Assembly: GCF_009557615.1 (NCBI RefSeq)
Contig: NZ_CP045652.1
Coordinates: 2,728,001 to 2,792,000 of the forward strand
Reading direction: 5' to 3'
DNA from: Sphingobacteruim zhuxiongii
GTDB taxonomy: Bacteria > Bacteroidota > Bacteroidia > Sphingobacteriales > Sphingobacteriaceae
Length of the DNA: 64,000 nucleotides
In this document: positions 36,557 through 46,354 of the stretch, piece after piece
Position numbering within the stretch: position 1 is the first letter of the stretch
How the letters are laid out: every line of letters starts with the position of its first letter
Notes under the pieces: generated by a model
Told to the model about the DNA's origin: nothing
Seen by the model: the letters and a program-made list of their open reading frames with translations, nothing else
The model's database searches: none
Made by a program: the position numbers and the translations under genes

Positions 36557-38779
36557 TTACCTTAATTCAATATCATCATATTTTGTAGTTTTAGCATTTG
36601 CAGAATCTGAAAACTTCTTTCCGAACATATAAATAACCGATAAGTTTAGATTTGAAAAATTTCGATTTTGATAGGTAGATTGCGTAAAGTTTGGAGTCAT
36701 TAAATGAATTTCTCTCTTTGCATTGACTTTAAATAAATCAACGTAGGAACACCTTACATTTATTTTATCTTTCAAAATATTTGTAGACATTAATAAACTA
36801 GTAAAAGGACGTTCTTTTGTCATTGAATATAGGTCATACCTTCTCGAATTATAGTCAAACAACAGGTTTGTTGTTATCTTTTTAAATACTTTTGCTGAAA
36901 AATTCACAGTTCCAATAAATCCATATCCAGAATTAAACGTAGGATTATTCCCATTTTTATCCAAAGAGCTATAGTTAGCGCCTATACTAGTATATAAATT
37001 CATTCCCTTCCTAATAAACATGTCGTGCCCTACCATTATTCCGACGCGTTGAACATCACCAATGTTATCTTTTGTATAAATCAATATATCTTGTATATTT
37101 TCAATATTTTGAAACACCGCGTTTCTATTAAAAGAATAATAAATATTGGTTGAAAAATAGTTTTTCTTATATGGACTTGAGTACGATAGATTTAATGTAT
37201 TTAATGATGATTGTTTTAGATTTACATTGCCTCGTAAAACTGTAGTTGGATCTATTACGATAATATTTTCATTTAAATCCATTGGATTCGGTCTGTTAAT
37301 CTTTCTTGTGTAAGCAAACGAAACTCTATTTGTCTTTCCTGGTTTATATGAAATATTGAAAGAAGGTAAAAAACTGACGTAAGTATTAATTTTATTGTTA
37401 ACATCGTTATTAGATATATCTAAAAATAAAGACGGTGAAATATCTATTTTTTCGTTTAATCTGATATTCCAATCAGAATATAAGCCATAATTCCTTTGTT
37501 TATAATTATCACTATCAACAATCAGATATTCTCTATTCACGTATTTAAGCCCAAAATCGTGTTGAGTTTTAATAAAGAAGTTTGGTTTATGATTGTAGTT
37601 CGCTTCTATTGATATATCGGATAAGCCTGAATTGATAGAATTTGATAATAATTGATTGTTTTCAATTTTATAGAAATCATTCTTCCTATATAAATTATAT
37701 TTAGCCTTTAACGATAAAATGGCATTATTCATTTTTTTATCATATACAAGATCTGTACTGAAAATCCAATATTTATCAATTGAATGGTTAGCAAATTGAA
37801 CATCATTAATATTTCCGGTCGTTTCGCCTAATAACTTATAGAGGTAGTAATTTGATTTTAAAAAAATGAAACTTGTTGTATCAACGTCATACTTGATATT
37901 AATATCTGCGTTTAATTGCTTTATTTCTGTTTCTCGATAGTTATTTTGGCGGTATGGTACATTTAACGTATTTCTAAAAATGTCAATATTTGTTTCCTGA
38001 TCGTAGTTATAATAATTAAGTTCTGTCTTAATCAGCCATTTCTCTCTTTTAAAAGAAAAGGAAGGATCAATTCCAGTCCGCTTCAAAAGGAGACCTTTAG
38101 TAAAACCTACTCTTCCTTTATAAAAAGAATGTTTTCTCGGTTTAGTTATAACGTTGATTATAGCAAAATTGCCTTCTGCATTAAACCGAGCGGTTGAATT
38201 GTTTATAATTTCTATCCTATCGATATCAGATATATCAATACTTTTCAGTTGAATATTGCTGGTTTCAATGCCATCAACATATAGCTTTACTAATTGACTT
38301 CCGTCTAGTTTCAGACCTATTCCGTCTGCAAAAATTACACCTGGCCCTTTATTCATAGCAATATCTGCTGTCGTATTTTTAATAAAATCATCTTGGTTAA
38401 ATCGGAAAATTCTTTTATTCAAATCCAAGATTGAATTGTTCTTATTTATTGAAATTTCAACTGTATCAATTGTCTTTTTCTCTAAGTGAATGACAATGGG
38501 CTTTAGTAAATCTATCGACTTAAATTGCTTTTGATACGCCACAGCTCCCACATGACTCACATGTATTTTAAAGTCCTCAATATCAACAAACTTTTTACTT
38601 TGAAAATAACCAACTCTATCACTCAGATAAGAGCCCAATAATGAATCTGATTTATTAAATACTCTAATAGAAGCATATTCTACCGTATTATTATCGAAAT
38701 AAACTTTACCTTTTATTGTTTGGGCATTTAACGATGAACAAAAGATTAATGGAATAATAAAAAATAGAGTGTGTTTCAT
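36557..38779 (-). CDS. Outer-membrane beta-barrel (TonB-receptor-like) protein
   Basis: 740 residues. Signal peptide FIIPLIFCSSLNAQ, then an N-terminal CarboxypepD_reg-like domain (TIKGKVYFDNNTVEYASIRV), a plug with NTTADIAMNKGPGVIFADGI and IEIINNSTARFNAEGN, and a long barrel of the outer-membrane beta-barrel family-3 type. The DNA is visibly more AT-rich than its neighbours and rich in Asn and Lys codons, which suggests transfer. It stands alone with 337 and 684 bp gaps, so its partners are not evident. The cargo is unknown. Confidence 0.8.
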   Translation of the reverse strand: MKHTLFFIIPLIFCSSLNAQTIKGKVYFDNNTVEYASIRVFNKSDSLLGSYLSDRVGYFQSKKFVDIEDFKIHVSHVGAVAYQKQFKSIDLLKPIVIHLEKKTIDTVEISINKNNSILDLNKRIFRFNQDDFIKNTTADIAMNKGPGVIFADGIGLKLDGSQLVKLYVDGIETSNIQLKSIDISDIDRIEIINNSTARFNAEGNFAIINVITKPRKHSFYKGRVGFTKGLLLKRTGIDPSFSFKREKWLIKTELNYYNYDQETNIDIFRNTLNVPYRQNNYRETEIKQLNADINIKYDVDTTSFIFLKSNYYLYKLLGETTGNINDVQFANHSIDKYWIFSTDLVYDKKMNNAILSLKAKYNLYRKNDFYKIENNQLLSNSINSGLSDISIEANYNHKPNFFIKTQHDFGLKYVNREYLIVDSDNYKQRNYGLYSDWNIRLNEKIDISPSLFLDISNNDVNNKINTYVSFLPSFNISYKPGKTNRVSFAYTRKINRPNPMDLNENIIVIDPTTVLRGNVNLKQSSLNTLNLSYSSPYKKNYFSTNIYYSFNRNAVFQNIENIQDILIYTKDNIGDVQRVGIMVGHDMFIRKGMNLYTSIGANYSSLDKNGNNPTFNSGYGFIGTVNFSAKVFKKITTNLLFDYNSRRYDLYSMTKERPFTSLLMSTNILKDKINVRCSYVDLFKVNAKREIHLMTPNFTQSTYQNRNFSNLNLSVIYMFGKKFSDSANAKTTKYDDIELR

Positions 38780-39463
38780 TTAATATATGCTTTATAAAAC
38801 TGATGCAGTTAACAAAACCCAAAAGAGTATTTTTTTATAAAAAGTACTTTTAGAATTGCTGTCATGAAAAACAAACCTATATTAAAACTTCATTGAGTAT
38901 ATATTCATATATAAATTCTACCCTTTTGGGTAGTTCTATTAAAAATATTGGTTGAGCTAACTTCATGAATATATAATCTGTCCCCGATCAACAAAACTCA
39001 AGCTCAATGAAACGAGAAAATTCGTGCTGATCGAACAGTACATTGAAAAACAAAAAACAGTCTTTGTCAGATTTTTCGAAGAGCAAATACGATGAATCCA
39101 ATAAATCCAACAGAGAGATATTTGGACGTTTCTTGCTGTACCCTAAGCAACTTATTATAACTAAAAAAAAGTAATCGGGGATGGATAGCTAGGGGCACAA
39201 CCCAATCAAGGGGGGTAATCATTTCTAGTCGATGTATTAGTGCTGAAGATGTGTAAAACGCTTCAGATCAACTTGTCAACGTCTTTCTAAATAAAGAAAA
39301 AGGTTTATTAATCTATGAGGAAATATAGATCCGATGAGAGTTATGAGGAGCCGGAGGCTCGAGTATTCGAACCACTTAAAATTGTTATTGAACAATAATG
39401 TCAATAAGGTAGTCAGCACTTATTTGAGATATTTTTATCAAGGACACAACATTGCCTTTTCAT
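38780..39463. other. Intergenic region with small hairpin, no clear gene
   Basis: About 680 bp. A CTACCC/GGGTAG hairpin with TTTT loop sits at 38918-38933 without a T-run. A 27-codon ORF (39315-39398) begins MRKYRSDESYEEPEARVFEP, but support is too weak to call a gene. Confidence 0.35.
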
Positions 39464-40201
39464 CTAAATATCCTTCAAGTATTTCAACACCGCGCTCTTC
39501 TTACTCTCTGATACCGGGATTTTGGTGTTATTTTCAAGAACAAGATAACCCTCCATATAATAGATTTTTGCATAGTCCATATTGACAAGGTAAGATTGAT
39601 GGCAACGGATAAAATTTCTATCTAATAAAAACGATTCATATTCTTTGAGAATCTTAGAAGTCATGTGTTTTGAACCATCTTCCAAATAGAAATTTGTGTA
39701 TCCTTTATCTCCCTCACAGTAAAGTACTTGATCTACCTGAACAATTTGCATCATGGATTGATTCTTAAGCACTATTTTATCGGGACGAGCATCCATTCTT
39801 TGCTGCCCCAAAAGAACCTCAATTTGGGCAGCCTTCACTTTATATTCTTCCTTCTTCATCAGTGCTTTCTGCAGGGCCTCTTTCAATTCTTCTATATCAA
39901 TCGGTTTTAAAAGATAGGACAATGCGCCTACATTTAGAGCTTGAATAGCGTATTGACTAAACGCCGTCATAAAGATAATATGATAGTCTTCATATGCTAA
40001 AGTCTCAAACAATCGGAAACTGATGCTATCTTTCAACTGTATATCACAAAGCAAAACATCAGGCTTTAAAGCCGGAATTTCAACTTTTGCTTGTTCAACG
40101 CTATCTGAACAACCAAGTACCTCGACAAAAGGAATTTTTGCGAGTAGGCCTTTCAAATAATTTAAGACATTAATTTCATCCTCAAGAATGTATAGTGTCA
40201 T
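39464..40201 (-). CDS. LytTR-family response regulator
   Basis: 245 residues. The receiver has EDEINVLNYL, phospho-Asp in VLLCDIQLKD, Thr in IIFMTAFSQY and Lys in YLLKPID. The LytTR DNA-binding domain at about 145-245 shows DQVLYCEGDKGYTNFYLEDG and FIRCHQSYLVN. It overlaps the kinase gene by 20 bp. It is the last gene of a six-gene run with an outer-membrane barrel and GLPGLI protein, whose expression it probably controls. Confidence 0.93.
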   Translation of the reverse strand: MTLYILEDEINVLNYLKGLLAKIPFVEVLGCSDSVEQAKVEIPALKPDVLLCDIQLKDSISFRLFETLAYEDYHIIFMTAFSQYAIQALNVGALSYLLKPIDIEELKEALQKALMKKEEYKVKAAQIEVLLGQQRMDARPDKIVLKNQSMMQIVQVDQVLYCEGDKGYTNFYLEDGSKHMTSKILKEYESFLLDRNFIRCHQSYLVNMDYAKIYYMEGYLVLENNTKIPVSESKKSAVLKYLKDI

Positions 40202-42068
40202 GTATGATAGGTATTAATAGTTCAACTTCAAATCCAACGGATATTACATTCTTTCGAATGTAGGCTTCTTTATCAGGAAATAAGGCTTTGAGTCGCTTTT
40301 CTGTAATTTCAAAAGATAGCGATTTCTTATTCTTGGCATTCCCCGTTTTCGGTTGTTCCCCCTGTCCATTGTCAGTAATTAAGATGCGTAAAGAATCCCC
40401 TGATGTCGTAAATTTAACAAGAAGAAATCCCTTTCGGCTCAAACCCTGAAAGCCATGAATAATCGCATTTTCTACAAAGGGTTGGATTAACATCAGAGGG
40501 ACTTGAATATTATTTACCGAATCCGTATCAACTTCTAGCGCATAGTCAAAACTGTCACCAAAACGCATCTTTTGCAGATTCAGGTAATCGCGAATCAGTC
40601 CAATCTCACGATCAAGCGGTACCCACTCCTCCTGATCGTAGTCCAAGATATTCCGCAGAAGGCGAGAAAATTTCAATAAATATTCGTTCGCTTCCTCGTT
40701 ACGACCTTCCAATATAACACCTTGTAAATTACTGATGGTGTTATGTATGAAATGCGGATTCAATTTCAGTTGTAATGCGCGTTGCTCTAGTTTCAACATA
40801 TCATTTTCCACCGCCAATTTCTCCGACTCAATTTGAAGCTTCTCCGTTTTTTCCTTAATTAATCCACGCTTATATCGAAAATACATGGCGGTGAGAATCA
40901 ATAGTACGAAACAAAAAAACACAAATATGAGCCATTTTTGCTGAACTATAATCTGAGACTTTAGTGAGTCGGTAATTTGAAGGTTCTTAATCTTCAAGTC
41001 TCTGTTTTCAGATTTATATCGATTCTCTATCGCAGAGATATTTTCTAATTGATTTCTTTTTGTTTTTTCAAGATTGTAATGCTGACTAATCCCCTGCAAT
41101 TCGAGCGCTTTTTTATACTCTCCTTTGGCTTCGTAGGATAATGCTAAGGTGGAGTAAAAACTGTAAAAAAGACTTGAATCACTCGCTGTTTTCACTTTCT
41201 CAATCCCTTCATTTGCGATGTCAATTGCACGATCATAACTCTTTTCACGTTGGTAAGCCACCGCCAAATTACGGTAGTACATCGGTATTTCTGGAGCAAT
41301 CTCAATACATTTATTCAAGTAAAAAATAGCACTATCGCTTTGTCCCTTCGTGCCTTGATACAATGCTTCTTTCTCGTAGATTCTTGCTATTTCAGACTTG
41401 TTCGTATCACTTTGTAGAAGCTTCTTCATCGCCTGCAAATGTTCTCTCATCTGATCGAGCTTCTGCCCTTTCATCATATGTAAAAACATTATTTCATGAA
41501 AAGTAAACTGAATGCGATCCATCGAGCGATTTGGATGTTCCTTATACCACAACTGTATATAGTGAATCGACTTCTCAGAATCTGCATTATTGAAATATAT
41601 TCGGGCTAATGCCTCATAATACAAATAACTGAATCGATTCTTCTCCGCTCCATCTTGATTGACCTTTTTCAAAATTTGTTGAAGTATTTCCAACTCTGGT
41701 GTGCCGTTCAATGGTACTTGGTAATTCAGCAGATAAAAATCAAGATATTCACGAAGTTCAGTACTTCGGCCTTGTGTATCAATCGTACTTAGTTCGGAGA
41801 TCGACCTATAGTCTTTGAATATTTTACTATTCAAGATTGCATGATAGTTTTGTCTTTCGACTGGATCAAGCTTGGCGTATATCGAATCCAACTGAAAGGA
41901 AAGCAATTGCTTTTTTTCCAAAACCATTGTATCGATCGATATGGCAAAGTCCAAAAAGAGTGAGTCTTTCTGCGATATTCCAGCAACTCGCTTTTTCTCA
42001 TCTGAAAAATATTTACAGGATGATTGCAGTACGCAAAAGGAAATTAAGAAGTAGATAAATATTCGCAT
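40182..42068 (-). CDS. LytS-like histidine kinase with TPR sensor
   Basis: 628 residues. An N-terminal leader ends with SSC, so it may be lipid-anchored. Periplasmic TPR repeats cover about 100-340 (IARIYEKEALYQGTKGQSDS, MYYRNLAVAYQREKSYDRAI). One membrane span follows (WLIFVFFCFVLLILTAMYF). The His_kinase box is LKLNPHFIHNTISNLQGVI and the ATPase has IQPFVENAIIHGF. This is the usual partner of LytTR regulators in Bacteroidota. It lies 6 bp downstream of the barrel gene, so it may sense the state of the barrel or of the secreted proteins. Confidence 0.9.
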   Translation of the reverse strand: MRIFIYFLISFCVLQSSCKYFSDEKKRVAGISQKDSLFLDFAISIDTMVLEKKQLLSFQLDSIYAKLDPVERQNYHAILNSKIFKDYRSISELSTIDTQGRSTELREYLDFYLLNYQVPLNGTPELEILQQILKKVNQDGAEKNRFSYLYYEALARIYFNNADSEKSIHYIQLWYKEHPNRSMDRIQFTFHEIMFLHMMKGQKLDQMREHLQAMKKLLQSDTNKSEIARIYEKEALYQGTKGQSDSAIFYLNKCIEIAPEIPMYYRNLAVAYQREKSYDRAIDIANEGIEKVKTASDSSLFYSFYSTLALSYEAKGEYKKALELQGISQHYNLEKTKRNQLENISAIENRYKSENRDLKIKNLQITDSLKSQIIVQQKWLIFVFFCFVLLILTAMYFRYKRGLIKEKTEKLQIESEKLAVENDMLKLEQRALQLKLNPHFIHNTISNLQGVILEGRNEEANEYLLKFSRLLRNILDYDQEEWVPLDREIGLIRDYLNLQKMRFGDSFDYALEVDTDSVNNIQVPLMLIQPFVENAIIHGFQGLSRKGFLLVKFTTSGDSLRILITDNGQGEQPKTGNAKNKKSLSFEITEKRLKALFPDKEAYIRKNVISVGFEVELLIPIIHDTIHS

Positions 42069-42074
42069 AAAAAA

Positions 42075-44744
42075 TTAAAAACTATAATGCGCTCCCAACA
42101 TAATTTGACGTGGCAATAATTTATATTCCATGGACGCTTGATAGCTATCACTTAGGAAGACATTTTTATAGTGCTTTACGTTTAAAAGGTTTTTCGCGGT
42201 AAGCTCTAAACTTAATCGAGGCTGTTTGAATTCGTAATAGACGCTAAAATCGGAAAATAAATAGTTATTACGTTCCTTATTTTCAGGAATGTCTAGAAAA
42301 TAAAGTTCGTTCTTCAATGCGGTCCTGAGTTTCGGAGATATTTTTAAACTAAAGTTCACAAAGCCTTGCCCTTGCGTCATCTCATTCTTGTTGCCATTAT
42401 CCATAACATTATACGTTCTATTCCAACCCATATGCATGTTAAACCAGCTCTTCCAAACGCTTCGATATTCTACAGCAATATTGTTTTTCGTATTTCTGAT
42501 ATGTTTAATTCCTTCCCCCTCGACGCTCATTTCATATTTTGACTTATTGTAATCGTATATCAACTTCACATTCCCACTGAGTATGTCTATGTAGTAGTTA
42601 AATTCAATTTGATGAAATTGTGTTGCTTTATTTTTAAACTGCCGCAATTGACTAAGGCTAAATTGAGGATGAATATTCAGATGGTTGCTTAAGTAGTCAA
42701 ACATCAAGATATATCCATTTGCAAAATTGATAAACAAGCGATCACTCATTTTGCCATAGATATAATTCATATTAGCCGCTATTGAACTTTGTTTTCCAAT
42801 ATCATCTAAGCCCTTCATAAAATTACGAGATCCCATATGATTGTAATTGGGGAGATAGTCTAAGATCGCGTTATTTATAAATTGCTGGTAAATAAGCGCT
42901 CCTTGGAGTTCTCCTTTTCTATGGATGCTATATCTTCCTTTCAACGCAGGCGAAACAAAAAAATGACTACTTCCTTTCCTTTCCGATTCAATAGATTCAA
43001 TTCTTCGTAGGTAAGTATGACCAAAGCTGATACTAGGTGTCCATTCTAGTTTTTGAGTACGACTACTATATTCAAACATTAATTTGCTCGTATTTTCCAT
43101 CGTTGTAAGATCATTTGAAAAATCATCGACCTGCTGTATCGAATTCAAGCTGTCTATTAATTGATATGCTGAACGAAACTTCTTCTTACTATTCTCATTC
43201 TTTAAGGTCACGGAAAGCACACGTTCATTAGAAAGTCGATGTAGATACTGCGATGATAACCCGTAAAAAGCAAGATTATTATCGACCTGTTGGAAAATCT
43301 TTGCAGTTTCATTGGTATTGAAAAGCTCCTGCAATTGAAAATTCTCCATAGAATAATCGATTGGAGAGCTTTGATATTTCACTTTGAAAGCCGTCAACCA
43401 TGCTTTCCGATCATCAATTTTTCTAGTGTAAAGCAAATTCTGATTTAGATTCCAGCCATCTTTATACATTAGTTCGTTAAAACTTCTTTCGTTCAGCATC
43501 AAATCGCCAAGCTCATCTTTATTGCTTTGGGAGATGCTTCCAGAATAGGTTAAGTTTTCACGCTCATTTAGATCATATTGTAACTCCAGCCGTGCAAATA
43601 GATTGATGCTTTTATTCTTTTGATGGATACTTTCTGAATTTTCGAATTGTATATCTTGCAAATTCACGTTGGTTATGGACGACTGTTCGTATAGGTTTTC
43701 TTTGATATTAGCAAAACCCATCCATTTTGCTTTCAAATTCTTTTTAAGTCGAAATGTTCCATGAAGAGCAGTCAGCTTGTCATTATTGAAATTGGATCTA
43801 CTGGATGAAAATTGAGGTATTTTCAACTCCGTTTCTAATAGGGATGGCGTGTTGATATCTTTCCCTAGTTGGCCCGGCAAATCGTCTTCTTGTGTTAGAA
43901 TTATATCATCGACATACCGAAGTGTTTCAGCGCCTTTATTGTTCATCGCGCCAATAAAATAGTATTTTGATTTCTTTCCAAAATTCATCAAGTTGACGTT
44001 CGCGTCGTAGTACTTCGATGGCAATACACTGCCGGCTCCAAATAGACTACCATGCCACCGTCGCTTAACGTCATCTTTCAGTTTCAAGTTAATGGCAATT
44101 CGATCAGAGCGTTCAATGCCTTTCAATAATTTATTGTTTGCGTGGCGTTGTAAGATCTGGATTTTATCTACCGCTTGTAAGGTTAAACTTTGTGTCAATA
44201 ATTTATAACCTTTACCAAACATGTCATCCCCATCAAGCATGACACGTTCGACCACCTGATTACCTATTTTGATAAGCCCAGTCCTATCGATTTGAATTCC
44301 GGGTATCTTCTTTAACAAATCCTCGATATGGCGCTCATCGCCCTGTGCAAATTGCTGTGGATCCAATTCTACGGTATCTCTAGAAAGTTTCTTGAACATT
44401 TTGGGTTTCACAAAGACTTCACTAAGCTGCACAACTTTTGGTTGAAGTTCGATATCCAAATTGTTTAACAATTCACCCTCCTTAAAAAAGATGGTTTTTG
44501 ATTCAACTTGCATACCTGAGAATTGAAGCCCCCTAATTGCTGTGCTAATCTTATTAAATTGAAATAGCCCCAGTCGATCGGTAAATACGAATTGCTTACG
44601 AATCGTACTGTCACTAAACAAGAGATCGACCCGTACGGATACGGCAGGACCGTCCATAACGTTAATGCGACCACGCACAACATCTTGTCCAAACACAGAA
44701 TCGGACAACAATAAGATAAATAAGAATAATAACGGTTTATACAC
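42075..44744 (-). CDS. Outer-membrane beta-barrel receptor in LytTR operon
   Basis: 889 residues. Signal LFLFILLLSDSVFGQ, N-terminal CarboxypepD_reg-like domain (VVRGRINVMDGPAVSVRVDL), plug containing RHIEDLLKKIPGIQIDRTGL and a KIQILQRHANNKLLKG segment, then a long barrel ending LPRQIMLGAHYSF. It belongs to the same broad barrel group as the gene at 36557-38779. In Bacteroidota these are often beside GLPGLI genes, as here (21 bp apart). The cargo is unknown; peptide or metal export and import are both discussed for such pairs. Confidence 0.8.
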   Translation of the reverse strand: MYKPLLFLFILLLSDSVFGQDVVRGRINVMDGPAVSVRVDLLFSDSTIRKQFVFTDRLGLFQFNKISTAIRGLQFSGMQVESKTIFFKEGELLNNLDIELQPKVVQLSEVFVKPKMFKKLSRDTVELDPQQFAQGDERHIEDLLKKIPGIQIDRTGLIKIGNQVVERVMLDGDDMFGKGYKLLTQSLTLQAVDKIQILQRHANNKLLKGIERSDRIAINLKLKDDVKRRWHGSLFGAGSVLPSKYYDANVNLMNFGKKSKYYFIGAMNNKGAETLRYVDDIILTQEDDLPGQLGKDINTPSLLETELKIPQFSSSRSNFNNDKLTALHGTFRLKKNLKAKWMGFANIKENLYEQSSITNVNLQDIQFENSESIHQKNKSINLFARLELQYDLNERENLTYSGSISQSNKDELGDLMLNERSFNELMYKDGWNLNQNLLYTRKIDDRKAWLTAFKVKYQSSPIDYSMENFQLQELFNTNETAKIFQQVDNNLAFYGLSSQYLHRLSNERVLSVTLKNENSKKKFRSAYQLIDSLNSIQQVDDFSNDLTTMENTSKLMFEYSSRTQKLEWTPSISFGHTYLRRIESIESERKGSSHFFVSPALKGRYSIHRKGELQGALIYQQFINNAILDYLPNYNHMGSRNFMKGLDDIGKQSSIAANMNYIYGKMSDRLFINFANGYILMFDYLSNHLNIHPQFSLSQLRQFKNKATQFHQIEFNYYIDILSGNVKLIYDYNKSKYEMSVEGEGIKHIRNTKNNIAVEYRSVWKSWFNMHMGWNRTYNVMDNGNKNEMTQGQGFVNFSLKISPKLRTALKNELYFLDIPENKERNNYLFSDFSVYYEFKQPRLSLELTAKNLLNVKHYKNVFLSDSYQASMEYKLLPRQIMLGAHYSF

Positions 44745-44765
44745 TAGAACTAAAATCCAAACGTG

Positions 44766-45560
44766 TTAATTCGTAGTTTTCTCCCATTCATAAACTTGTT
44801 CGACAGTCCCCCTAATTTTCTTAGAATCTTTTGGGGTTTCAATCTCTACGCCTTCGGGAAGTTTGCTATGCATGATTTTAATTTGTTGCGCTACTTTTTC
44901 TTCCTCACGAACAACAAATTTCTCTAAGGAAATCTTAGGAAGACTCCCTATATACTCCTCATTCACCGGCACCTCGCCCACATAAGGGTATTTTACTTCT
45001 TTTAAAAGCCAATAGTTTGGGAATACACCCTCGTTATAAACCATGACAATTAAACCCGGCAAACCAGTGAATTTATTAGGCCCCGCGGGAATAGGAATCT
45101 GTTCCGTATAGTATGCGATTAATTTTGTCCCTCGATAATCTGCTGTTGCACGTTTACATTGATAATCTCCAAATTTCTCCTCCTTTGAATCTTCTAAATT
45201 CCATGAAATACCCGGAAATGTGGTATCCTCAACGAGATAGTTTTGATTCTCATAACCACGGGTTTCATGCATTTCTAGCTTTCCAACTTCATGCCATACT
45301 AATCCGCAGTAAACGGTGCTATTATCTAATACAACAGTCATTGATGCTGTATTAAAATCCTCTTCTAACTCACTCTCCGACTCCACTTTCACACGAATGG
45401 AATCACGAATTGACATATTTTTACCATCTTCAAAATAGACATGCTCCATATAGGTAGCCGATGGTGACAAAATATTTTCATATCGCGCGTGTAGTTTTTG
45501 AGCTGTACAATAATTGCCCATTATCAAAAAGAAAATCAGCAATAAATTAAATTTATTCAT
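44766..45560 (-). CDS. GLPGLI-family secreted protein
   Basis: 264 residues from ATG 45558-45560 (MNKFNLLLIFFLIMGNYCTAQ, a signal peptide); ATG codons at 45563 and 45629 are alternatives. The defining motif occurs in full as GPNKFTGLPGLIVMVYNEGV. An earlier DYQCKRATADYRGTKLIAYY strand set and EQIPIPAGP precede it, all standard for the family. Its function is undetermined; it regularly pairs with outer-membrane barrel proteins. The gene lies between the small secreted pair and the barrel. Confidence 0.93.
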   Translation of the reverse strand: MNKFNLLLIFFLIMGNYCTAQKLHARYENILSPSATYMEHVYFEDGKNMSIRDSIRVKVESESELEEDFNTASMTVVLDNSTVYCGLVWHEVGKLEMHETRGYENQNYLVEDTTFPGISWNLEDSKEEKFGDYQCKRATADYRGTKLIAYYTEQIPIPAGPNKFTGLPGLIVMVYNEGVFPNYWLLKEVKYPYVGEVPVNEEYIGSLPKISLEKFVVREEEKVAQQIKIMHSKLPEGVEIETPKDSKKIRGTVEQVYEWEKTTN

Positions 45561-45656
45561 CATAAAAGCGTGATTCGTATTGTAAAGTATAAAGGGATCC
45601 ACTCTAATTTTGATTAAAGTGAATCCCATCTAAAAAAATTAATACCTTTCGATCAA

Positions 45657-45956
45657 TTATTTAGTAGGTCCTGCCATGTAGTACCCTTCCATACGGTACA
45701 TATTACGGATAGATTCAAAAAATGTATCACATCCGCCATTACCGTACAAAACGAATGTTTCAGAACTTACGATGGCTCCTCTACTATTTCTTACAGTCAC
45801 TGTCATGCTACATTTAACACCTTTATCTGTTTTTACAACACTTGTTTTTTCAGACGATACTGTTGAATTCGATAAAGTTTTTGGAGCGTCAGACTTCGCC
45901 ATAGCTGCAGTGAAAAGCCCAAGACTTGCAACTGCGGTAAATAGGATTTTTTTCAT
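45657..45956 (-). CDS. Small secreted two-Cys protein, copy 2
   Basis: 99 residues with a signal peptide cut near AMAKSDAPK. The mature part has a KCSMTVTVRNSRGAIVSSE strand pair, then NGGCDTFFESIRNMYRMEGY. It shares layout with the next upstream gene: APK after the signal, K-C before a beta hairpin, G-x-C-x-x-FF, then a helix ending in R.xGY. The two Cys of each mature protein may form a disulfide. No family is recognised. It lies 12 bp after its paralogue and about 96 bp before the GLPGLI gene. Confidence 0.7.
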   Translation of the reverse strand: MKKILFTAVASLGLFTAAMAKSDAPKTLSNSTVSSEKTSVVKTDKGVKCSMTVTVRNSRGAIVSSETFVLYGNGGCDTFFESIRNMYRMEGYYMAGPTK

Positions 45957-45968
45957 GATTTATTAATA

Positions 45969-46298
45969 TTAATGATCTAAGGTTGTCGAAGGACGCGTGC
46001 TATACCCCTGTAGTCTGTAATGCTCGCGCATTGCACCGAAAAATTTACTACAGTCAGATCCCTCTACGTAGCCAATGCTAGTTTCTTGTCTTACGAAACG
46101 ACCGATATTGTCGGTGAATTCCAAAGTGTAGACACATTTTGCGAACTTCTTTCCGTTAACAACTACATCTTTTTTCTCAACCAGATTGATTGACACTGTC
46201 TTAGCATCTTTCTCCGCAGTTTTTGGAGCGACGTCTTTTGCGTACAGTCCAGACGTCAAAACCATTGACGCCAGAAGACTAAATAAAACTCTTTTCAT
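45969..46298 (-). CDS. Small secreted two-Cys protein, copy 1
   Basis: 109 residues with signal peptide FSLLASMVLTSGLYA followed by KDVAPKTAEK. The mature region has FAKCVYTLEFTDNIGRFVRQ and GSDCSKFFGAMREHYRLQGY, parallel in pattern to its downstream paralogue. It is the first gene of the operon, 26 bp below the -7 box at 46324-46331. The function is unknown; secreted peptides or ligands of the adjacent barrel/kinase are plausible but unproven. Confidence 0.7.
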   Translation of the reverse strand: MKRVLFSLLASMVLTSGLYAKDVAPKTAEKDAKTVSINLVEKKDVVVNGKKFAKCVYTLEFTDNIGRFVRQETSIGYVEGSDCSKFFGAMREHYRLQGYSTRPSTTLDH

Positions 46299-46323
46299 AT
46301 AAATTATCGATTAATGTTATATT

Positions 46324-46354
46324 CAAAAGTATCTCCGCTTGCCGTTTCACGCAA
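46324..46354 (-). promoter_or_regulatory. Bacteroidota promoter of small-protein/GLPGLI operon
   Basis: On the minus strand TTG (46352-46354) is followed after 20 bp by TACTTTTG (46324-46331), matching -33 TTG and -7 TAnnTTTG with normal spacing. The start codon is 26 bp downstream. Confidence 0.65.

Noticed and set aside
38918..38933. CTACCC/GGGTAG hairpin as terminator
   Set aside because: Six-base stem with no T-run on either side and no gene ending nearby.
39315..39398. 27-codon ORF MRKYRSDESYEEPEARVFEP...
   Set aside because: Too short, no neighbour relation or promoter, and no recognised family.
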